Shown here: piece after piece, positions 1 through 4,433 of the stretch
Numbering within the stretch: the first letter of the stretch is position 1
How the letters are laid out: each line of letters starts with the position of its first letter
Assembly (NCBI GenBank): GCA_021775715.1
Contig: JAJFHI010000132.1
Span: 1-7,193, forward strand
Length of the DNA stretch: 7,193 nucleotides
Reading direction: 5' to 3'
Origin: Hyphomicrobiaceae bacterium
Lineage (GTDB): Bacteria > Pseudomonadota > Alphaproteobacteria > Rhizobiales > Hyphomicrobiaceae
Position numbers and translations under genes: made by a program
The notes under the pieces: model-generated
Seen by the model: the letters and a program-made list of their open reading frames with translations, nothing else
What the model was told of the DNA's origin: nothing
The model's database searches: none

Positions 1-94
1 GGCAAATTGCCTTAATTCGCCGTGTTTCTTTCCAACTCACGCCCAGATGATGCGCAACAACATGCTTGGGCACCGAAACTTCGTAAACCAATCG

Positions 95-121
95 TTAACG
101 TTAAGCGCCTTTAATAAAGGC
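95..121. promoter_or_regulatory. Paired palindromes upstream of the glucosaminidase gene
   Basis: Two perfect palindromes lie almost side by side. TTAACGTTAA is at 95-104. GCCTTTA-A-TAAAGGC is at 107-121, with 7-base arms around one central base. They sit about 50-80 bases upstream of the chosen ATG at 173, where an operator or promoter element would be expected. The TTAA repeats resemble half-sites of the alphaproteobacterial cell-cycle regulator CtrA (TTAA-N7-TTAA), but the closest spacing here is N6 (101-104 and 111-114), so the match is imperfect. A regulatory role is inferred from symmetry and position only. Confidence 0.35.
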
Positions 122-172
122 CAGTTTCGTATGGCGCCGCAATTGGCGTCGCGTAGGGAAATGGATATTCGA

Positions 173-1399
173 ATGAAACTTCGCGTCACAGCTTCGCTGT
201 TCGCTGGGCTGGCCTTTTGCGCTGCGGTTCCGACGATGGCCAACGCCGCCAAGCTTCCAGCAATCATTACCTCAGCCAAAAACACGGTACCGGCATGTGT
301 CACGCCCGGCCGTTTGATGGTTTTCCTGAGGGACCGTAACCCCAAACTCAAACCGCGCTATTCCGAGATCGCAACCGAGTACATGCGCCATGGCGAACAG
401 CTTGGTATGCGTTGGGATTACGCGTTCTTCCAGATGCTGGTCGAAACACGCAACCTGAAATACACCGGCGACGTGCGCTCCCAGCAAAACAACTTTGCAG
501 GTCTTGGCGCGACAGGTGGCGGTGAGCGCGGCGAAAGCTTCAAAACAATTGGCCTTGGTGCACGCGCTCACATGCAGCACACACTCATGTATGCCGGTCG
601 CCATGTTGAAGACCCGGTCGCAGACCGCACACGCAAAGTGCAGGAATGGGGCGTGCTGGATAAGTGGCGCAAGAAGTTGCCAAAGCCAGTCACGTTCACA
701 CATCTGACACGCCAGTGGTCACCAGGTGATCGCGGATATTCGCGCGACATCAAAGCCACCGCCGACCGTTTCTTCGACCGCTATTGCGATCGCACAGATC
801 CAAGTCCAGAACTTGTCGCGCTTGCCCGCGACGAAACCAAAACAGCCGCATTTGATAAGAAAAAAGACCTCACGGTCGGTGAAAAACTTGCAGCCGAAGC
901 ACTTGAGCGTGGACGCAAAGAAGGCGCTCAGAAGTCCGGCCTCGGCGCGTCATCACTGGCAGAAGGACTATCGAATTCCGTCCGCGATCAGTTCGGCACG
1001 CCTGCACCGAAATACAAGATCCTGAATAAGGAGGGTGGCAACAACAGCACGACTGCTGCAACAACAACGCCCACGATCCCATCGGCTGACGACAAAGTTC
1101 AATCCGCAGCGGTGGCCGGTGCGGCCGCAGCCCAGGGTGCAGCATCGACCGCCGCAAAAGCCAAGTCCGGCGAGTGCCGCGTCTGGACGGCGAGCTACGG
1201 CGGTAGCAAAGCCGTCATCATCAAAGCTGTCTCCGATGGTTTGACCAACTTCACCGTCCTCGATGTCAACAAAGGCCGCGAAGACCGCGAAGCCGGCGCC
1301 TACATCTCTGCTTACGCCAAAGGCGGCGAGACAATCGCCAAATACGCAACGCAAACCGCCGCCCTCGACAAAGCCTTCGAGCTTTGCCCAGAGAAGTAA
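173..1399 (+). CDS. Secreted glucosaminidase-domain protein (GH73/Bax/FlgJ-like)
   Basis: Probable cell-wall hydrolase, 408 residues from the ATG at 173. An N-terminal signal peptide (MKLRVTASLF onward, hydrophobic core, cleavage near TMANA-AK at residue 25) sends it to the periplasm. Residues about 60-205 match the glucosaminidase fold. LVETRNL contains the likely catalytic Glu91, QNNFAGLGATGGG (105-117) is the typical glycine-rich motif, and ARAHMQH and a GYSRDI segment follow. Family members cleave the glycan strands of peptidoglycan. Residues about 288-332 are an Ala/Thr/Ser-rich, probably disordered linker. Residues 334-408 form a compact tail with Cys335 and Cys405 (CRVWTASYGG...FELCPEK) that I cannot name; it may bind cell wall. 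The frame is open back to an ATG at 47, and an ATG at 161 also exists. I chose 173 because the signal peptide begins there. The ribosome site is weak (GGA at 163-165). A terminator follows the gene. Confidence 0.85.
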   Translation: MKLRVTASLFAGLAFCAAVPTMANAAKLPAIITSAKNTVPACVTPGRLMVFLRDRNPKLKPRYSEIATEYMRHGEQLGMRWDYAFFQMLVETRNLKYTGDVRSQQNNFAGLGATGGGERGESFKTIGLGARAHMQHTLMYAGRHVEDPVADRTRKVQEWGVLDKWRKKLPKPVTFTHLTRQWSPGDRGYSRDIKATADRFFDRYCDRTDPSPELVALARDETKTAAFDKKKDLTVGEKLAAEALERGRKEGAQKSGLGASSLAEGLSNSVRDQFGTPAPKYKILNKEGGNNSTTAATTTPTIPSADDKVQSAAVAGAAAAQGAASTAAKAKSGECRVWTASYGGSKAVIIKAVSDGLTNFTVLDVNKGREDREAGAYISAYAKGGETIAKYATQTAALDKAFELCPEK

Positions 1400-1449
1400 G
1401 ACTGGTGGGTTAGGCCGGAGCTACCGGCAGAACGCCAACATCAAATTCA

Positions 1450-1486
1450 AACCGCGCATCGGCAAAGCCCGCTGCGCGGTTTTTTG
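1450..1486 (+). terminator. Rho-independent terminator of the glucosaminidase gene
   Basis: A perfect 9-bp stem (AACCGCGCA at 1450-1458, TGCGCGGTT at 1473-1481) encloses a 14-base loop with its own small GGC/GCC stem. A run of six T (1480-1485) follows. A second perfect hairpin without a T-run (GCCGG-AGCTA-CCGGC, 1414-1428) lies between the stop codon and the terminator. The opposite strand lacks a convincing T-run, so I read it as serving the + strand only. The rest of the 179-base gap up to the converging gene shows only a short ATCCC-A-GGGAT palindrome (1493-1503). Confidence 0.85.
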
Positions 1487-1578
1487 TTTAGGATCCCAGG
1501 GATTAAAAAGATCCGGTCCGCAAATGACGACCACGCCCAAGAAGCACCCGCACGTCCACCAAACACGTTATCACCGCG

Positions 1579-2019
1579 TCACTCTACTACTTCATCACCC
1601 TCCAGCATCACGGCACGTCCTTCGACCGCCACACCGCTGGTCGGCAGGAAACGCACGAACTTGCCTTCACGCACAAACCGCCAGCAGCCCTTCTTTCCAT
1701 GACCGGTTTCGAACTGGCGACATTGCTGACCATCGTCGGTCAACCACCAACGACCGCGCGTCAGCGTGCCGCCCCACTCAGGCTTGACCTTCAGACGGAT
1801 GGTGCCGTCAACCCCATAGTGCGCAACCCAATCATAGGGCTCAACCGGGTCATTGACCTTTCCGTTGCCCGCCAGGCTATTGCCGCTAAGCAGTACCTTC
1901 AATTGGGCAGTGGTCAGCGTTGGCACACCGTCATCCGCTGCAAGGGCTGGCGCAGAAAATATGGCGAACAGCGCAGTGGCAGCAGCCAACATGCCAATCG
2001 TTCCGCGTGTGAGTCCCAT
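1579..2019 (-). CDS. Small secreted protein of unknown function with two cysteines
   Basis: 146 residues. I do not recognise it with certainty. The start at 2019 is supported by a good Shine-Dalgarno GGAG (2026-2029, six-base spacing) and by a signal peptide that begins there (MGLTRGTIGML, hydrophobic stretch, cleavage near APALA-AD at residue 27). An upstream ATG at 2094 would put 25 charged residues before the signal peptide and is less likely. The mature part (about 119 residues) has the pattern of small periplasmic one-domain proteins: LLSGNSLAGN, a Tyr/Trp-rich YDWVAHYGVDGT, then GRWW...QQCRQF...KGCWRF, in which two Cys about 14 apart could form a disulfide, and a final GD near the end. 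The arrangement recalls DUF995-type secreted proteins of rhizobia, but this is only a resemblance. It converges on the glucosaminidase gene and is probably transcribed alone. Confidence 0.75.
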   Translation of the reverse strand: MGLTRGTIGMLAAATALFAIFSAPALAADDGVPTLTTAQLKVLLSGNSLAGNGKVNDPVEPYDWVAHYGVDGTIRLKVKPEWGGTLTRGRWWLTDDGQQCRQFETGHGKKGCWRFVREGKFVRFLPTSGVAVEGRAVMLEGDEVVE

Positions 2020-2247
2020 TGTCTTCTCCGCTTGTTTTAGATCTACAAATTCATCTGATGCTTGATCGAACACTCGACCATTTCTAATTCGCAACTAACT
2101 AAAGAACAACCTGCGAGAACCTTCCATTGCGTCGATGCTTTGGCCTGTGAAGGTTGAGTGTTTTGACCAGGAGCGTTGCGCCGGGATCGCGATCAGCTCT
2201 GGCCCTTCACAACGTTTGTTGTAAGTACCAGTTTTGTTTGATGTTGA

Positions 2248-2324
2248 TGGCAGAGCGGAACGGGACTCGACCCACAATCGCGGATGTAGAAACTCATGCC
2301 TTATCAAATTGAGCTACCCGGCCC
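2248..2324 (-). pseudogene. Decayed tRNA-like sequence ending in CCA
   Basis: Read on the - strand, 77 bases begin GGGCCGGGTAGCTCA, the usual start of many bacterial tRNAs, and end GCTCTGCCA with an encoded CCA. The acceptor arms pair at six of seven positions (two G·U, one C/C mismatch). The T arm reads GGG-TCGAGT-CCC, so the expected TTCGAGT loop has lost one base. The D arm no longer closes (GCTC is not matched by GAGC) and the usual GG of the D loop is absent. The best anticodon stem (GCATG/CATCC, one mismatch) leaves an eight-base loop, AGTTTCTA, so no anticodon can be assigned. Overall length and both ends are tRNA-like but the interior is broken, which fits a tRNA pseudogene or a remnant left by an integration event. 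A working but unusual tRNA is unlikely. Confidence 0.6.
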
Positions 2325-2385
2325 AGTGTCTTCATTATCATAATACTACCCAACTCTTCCTATGTGCTGGCCGCATGCCGCGCAC

Positions 2386-2399
2386 TTGACCTAGATCAA
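2386..2399. promoter_or_regulatory. FNR/Anr/FixK-type binding box
   Basis: TTGAC-CTAG-ATCAA differs by one base from the symmetric FNR/Anr/FixK consensus TTGAT-N4-ATCAA, and the symmetry extends one base each side (CTTGACCTAGATCAAG, 2385-2400). Regulators of this family sense oxygen loss directly (FNR/Anr) or act below FixL/FixJ (FixK). The centre is about 82 bases before the ATG at 2475. An AT-rich stretch (about 2419-2425, ATTTATG) could be a -10 element, placing the box near -40, typical for activation. Control of the MoaD/ThiS-like gene at low oxygen is inferred. Confidence 0.7.
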
Positions 2400-2474
2400 G
2401 ACACCACACCACTCAATGATTTATGGCTGGCTTTCCATCTGCTTTATCGCTCTGAGCTAACTGAAGGCCTTTGC

Positions 2475-2798
2475 ATGACCAATCACTCCATCGATCACAA
2501 TTCACACGACGCGACAGTCACGATAGAAGTTCGTTTCTTCAACAAACTCTATGATCCGAAAACGAAACGAATGAAGGAGCAGGTGGAACTTCCCGCCGGA
2601 AGTCGCATCCGCGATCTAGTGGAGCTGCTCAAGCTTACCCGCGAAGATATCTACCTCATCATGATAAATGGGAAAGACATCTCACCGGGCCGCGTTGGTG
2701 ATCCGGTAAATCTCGTTTCTGAACTTGAAGACGGCGATGTTGTTGCGCTATCTGGCCCAGTACCCATGAGCGGTGGTTACGGATCTGCTATTATTTAG
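2475..2798 (+). CDS. MoaD/ThiS-like ubiquitin-fold protein with extended C-terminus
   Basis: 107 residues. The ATG at 2475 has a Shine-Dalgarno (GAAGG, 2463-2467, seven-base spacing). The open frame reaches an ATG at 2364, but that start would swallow the FNR box and has no ribosome site. After a short polar start, residues 15-96 fit the beta-grasp fold: VTIEVRFFNKLYD, ELPAGSRIRDLVELL, IYLIMINGK, then LEDGDVVALSGPVP, which matches the LxxGDxVxxxPPV ending of MoaD and ThiS. Those proteins carry sulfur as a thiocarboxylate on a C-terminal Gly-Gly, for molybdopterin or thiamine synthesis. Here the Gly-Gly (100-101) is followed by YGSAII. The tail must either be removed or the protein is not a standard sulfur carrier. 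No moaE, moaB or thiG lies beside it. The upstream FNR-type box suggests induction at low oxygen. The family call is fairly sure; the function is unknown. Confidence 0.8.
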   Translation: MTNHSIDHNSHDATVTIEVRFFNKLYDPKTKRMKEQVELPAGSRIRDLVELLKLTREDIYLIMINGKDISPGRVGDPVNLVSELEDGDVVALSGPVPMSGGYGSAII

Positions 2799-2817
2799 CG
2801 GGCAATCGACCCGTTTT
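2799..2817 (+). terminator. Weak possible terminator after the MoaD/ThiS-like gene
   Basis: CGGG (2799-2802) and CCCG (2810-2813) can pair over a seven-base loop just past the stop codon, followed by four T (2814-2817). The stem is short, so termination here is only possible. The next gene converges from the other strand, so some stop signal is expected in this gap. Confidence 0.35.
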
Positions 2818-2888
2818 CCGACAAAAGAAAATGCGAAAATTTACATCCATCTCAGGCTTGTCCGACGGAGAAGTTTAACGCAGGGAGC

Positions 2889-2943
2889 TGTCGGTCGGAA
2901 TTGTCGGTCGTGCGGGAATACACCAACGCGCAACGCGTATTCC
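2889..2943 (-). repeat. Stem-loop and direct repeat at the 3' end of the CapA-like gene
   Basis: Immediately past the stop codon of the CapA-like gene, GGAATAC (2915-2921) and GTATTCC (2937-2943) form a perfect 7-bp inverted repeat. A competing hairpin, ACGCG-CAA-CGCGT (2926-2938), is nested inside it. No T-run follows on the - strand, so it may protect the mRNA end rather than terminate transcription on its own. Next to it, TGTCGGTCG occurs twice (2889-2897, 2902-2910), 13 bases apart. Confidence 0.45.
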
Positions 2944-2945
2944 AC

Positions 2946-4184
2946 TCAACGGCTACAGGCTTTGGCAATGCGGCCACGTAGACTGCCCGGGATCGCAGGG
3001 GCTGGCCGCCAATTGCGACACAACTTGCCAATCTTCCCGGGATCTTTCGCTGCGCCAGCGAAACAATAAAGTCCGGTGCCGTTATCTTGGGGTGTAAATC
3101 GTACACCTTTCGCTGTGCCATCTCGAGCGCCAAGTCGGGCGCCGAGATAATTCAAAGCGTGGATCCGCGCTCTTCCTTTGGCGCCTGTCATCGCGACCGG
3201 GCGGCGATGCATCTGCGCCAGGGGAACCGCTTCGATCGCGCGCGTCGCGAGCCGCCCGTTCTTGCCGCGTAATAAATGTACTTTTGCGAACAGGCCATAA
3301 TCTTTGCAGATTCCCTTTCCGGACATATTGGCCGTGCCGTGATGCAAGAAGTTGCCGAGGCCGTAGAAGATTACCGACTTGCCCGCGATCTCGACGCCTC
3401 TTGGAACGTGTGCATGGTGACCGACAACCAAGTCGATGCCACGATCCAGTGCTGCCTTGCCGCGCCAATCCTTGATTTGCCGGGCGTCCGTGCGTACCCG
3501 GCCTTCAAGTCCATAGTGAACCGATAATATTCTATACGCGCTCTCCGTTTCCACCAGACGGCGTGTAACGAGATCGAAGTCGCTATCAAAGCGGTAAGCG
3601 ATTTGTCCAGGTTTGTTGTCACCGGCGCGATGGCGTCCAAGATTATTTGTAACGATGCCGATAGCGGAATACGCAATGTTGCTACCCTTCACGGAGACCA
3701 CCTGAGGGCGGCTCGCCTCTTCGCGATTCGTGCCAATGCCGGAGTAAGCCTTAAGTCCCACGCCTTTCAGCTCTTCGGTATGGCGCAACGTTTCGCGCAA
3801 ACCAGCAACGCCGTAGTCCATCGAATGGTTGTTTGCGAGTGAAAATAGGTTGAAGCCCCGCTCCACAAGATGACGAATGCCGTTGGGGTGGGTGCGAAAG
3901 TTAAACGGACCACGTTGCCCCTTGGTGTCCCGGGTAAGTCCATTTCGGTCGGTGACAACTGTTTCGACATTCAAAAAATTTAGATCACCATCGATATGCT
4001 TGGCTATCCCCTGCGTCGTCTGCGCCCAGGTCTGGAAGCGGCCGTGACGCCGCACGCCTTTCGGATTCACAGGCGCGTTGTTCGGGCTGAAGCCAGTATC
4101 GCCCGCGATTGTAATGGTGACGACGCGGCTGGCCGGCTCTGGGCGTGGCGGTTCGACGGCCTCCGCAGCAACGGCGGATGACAC
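2946..4184 (-). CDS. CapA-family metallophosphatase-like protein, probably exported
   Basis: 412 residues from the GTG at 4184. All family landmarks are present in order: GDTG (28-31), NVET (72-75), LANNH (116-120), SVHYGLEG (221-228), VGHHAH (254-259) and GLGNF (275-279). This is the calcineurin-like phosphoesterase fold of the CapA/PgsA-type proteins, named for their part in poly-gamma-glutamate capsule export. The conserved Asp, Asn and His residues normally hold metal ions. No capB, capC or capE is nearby, so a capsule role cannot be assumed; many members are lone, uncharacterised envelope proteins. The C-terminus (about 300-412) is basic and has Cys374, Cys389 and Cys410. The GTG at 4184 lacks a ribosome site and lies inside the signal peptide (…FVSSAVA-AEA), so the true start is upstream; see 4185-4271. 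The gene lies downstream of uvrC on the same strand, about 170 bases away, and converges on the MoaD/ThiS-like gene. Confidence 0.85.
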   Translation of the reverse strand: MSSAVAAEAVEPPRPEPASRVVTITIAGDTGFSPNNAPVNPKGVRRHGRFQTWAQTTQGIAKHIDGDLNFLNVETVVTDRNGLTRDTKGQRGPFNFRTHPNGIRHLVERGFNLFSLANNHSMDYGVAGLRETLRHTEELKGVGLKAYSGIGTNREEASRPQVVSVKGSNIAYSAIGIVTNNLGRHRAGDNKPGQIAYRFDSDFDLVTRRLVETESAYRILSVHYGLEGRVRTDARQIKDWRGKAALDRGIDLVVGHHAHVPRGVEIAGKSVIFYGLGNFLHHGTANMSGKGICKDYGLFAKVHLLRGKNGRLATRAIEAVPLAQMHRRPVAMTGAKGRARIHALNYLGARLGARDGTAKGVRFTPQDNGTGLYCFAGAAKDPGKIGKLCRNWRPAPAIPGSLRGRIAKACSR

Positions 4185-4271
4185 AAAGAATGCAAACAGA
4201 GCTGCGGACAGCGGCAGGCGGAAAGATGCATCGATAAATTGAATTTTGGCGACTCCACAACAAATCTCTAT
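4185..4271 (-). other. In-frame signal-peptide extension of the CapA-like gene, no canonical start
   Basis: The CapA frame stays open from 4184 back to a TAA at 4272-4274. The 29 extra codons encode an ideal signal peptide core (…KIQFIDASFRLPLSAALFAF, continuing into FVSSAVA-AEA), yet the stretch contains no ATG, GTG or TTG in frame. One possibility is an ATT start at 4244, with GGAG (4253-4256) eight bases before it. The other is a one-base deletion in the AAAA run at 4244-4247: one more A would join the GTG at 4258 (reading MESPK) to the signal-peptide frame. I cannot tell a rare start, a real mutation and a sequencing error apart. Confidence 0.65.
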
Positions 4272-4313
4272 TTATTCCACATCCCCTCTTTAATAGCCTG
4301 CGGATATGCCAAA

Positions 4314-4342
4314 ATTGTGTAGCACGCATCTGCCCGGATCAA
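4314..4342 (-). promoter_or_regulatory. Possible sigma-70-type promoter for the CapA-like gene
   Basis: TTGATC (4337-4342) and CACAAT (4314-4319) on the - strand are 17 bases apart, each matching the -35 and -10 consensus at four of six positions. They lie 55-85 bases before the likely start region. An AGAGGGG stretch (4283-4289) lies downstream but is followed only by a four-codon frame ending in TAG. Confidence 0.3.
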
Positions 4343-4390
4343 CCATGTATCACCGAGAAGCCTTAAAACCTCGAATAGACTGAGACTGAA

Positions 4391-4407
4391 ATTGTTGCCG
4401 GAACAAT
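4391..4407 (-). terminator. Inverted repeat downstream of uvrC, possible weak terminator
   Basis: A perfect 6-bp stem (ATTGTT at 4391-4396, AACAAT at 4402-4407) with a five-base loop lies about 27 bases past the uvrC stop. On the - strand it is followed only by TTTC, so any termination would be weak. A further small hairpin spans the uvrC stop itself, GGGG-TGA-CCCC. Confidence 0.3.
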
Positions 4408-4433
4408 GCGGCGGACCTCCATGGCGAGGGGGG

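Larger units (their letters stand above)
2020..2474. other. Intergenic stretch between divergent genes
   Basis: About 455 bases lie between the start of the small secreted protein (leftward) and the MoaD/ThiS-like gene (rightward). The stretch contains the Shine-Dalgarno of the leftward gene (2026-2029), a GATCGCGATC palindrome (2185-2194), a small inverted repeat ACAAC-GTTT-GTTGT (2209-2222), the tRNA-like relic (2248-2324) and the FNR-type box (2386-2399). I see no credible protein gene in it. Open frames here lack ribosome sites and recognisable content. Confidence 0.6.

Noticed and set aside
1..11. Perfect palindrome GGCAAATTGCC at the window edge
   Set aside because: Too short and truncated by the edge to interpret; no T-run or gene context is visible.
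47..172. 42-codon N-terminal extension of the glucosaminidase frame (ATG at 47)
   Set aside because: It would bury the signal peptide behind unrelated residues and overlaps the two palindromes; the signal peptide fits a start at 173.
272..703. 143-codon frame on the - strand inside the glucosaminidase gene
   Set aside because: Antisense shadow with no start signal or family features.
2185..2222. GATCGCGATC palindrome and ACAAC/GTTGT inverted repeat
   Set aside because: Short repeats of this size are expected by chance, and neither is placed by a gene start.
2364..2474. Upstream ATG of the MoaD/ThiS-like frame
   Set aside because: It would place the FNR-type box inside the coding region, lacks a ribosome site, and the ATG at 2475 has a good one.
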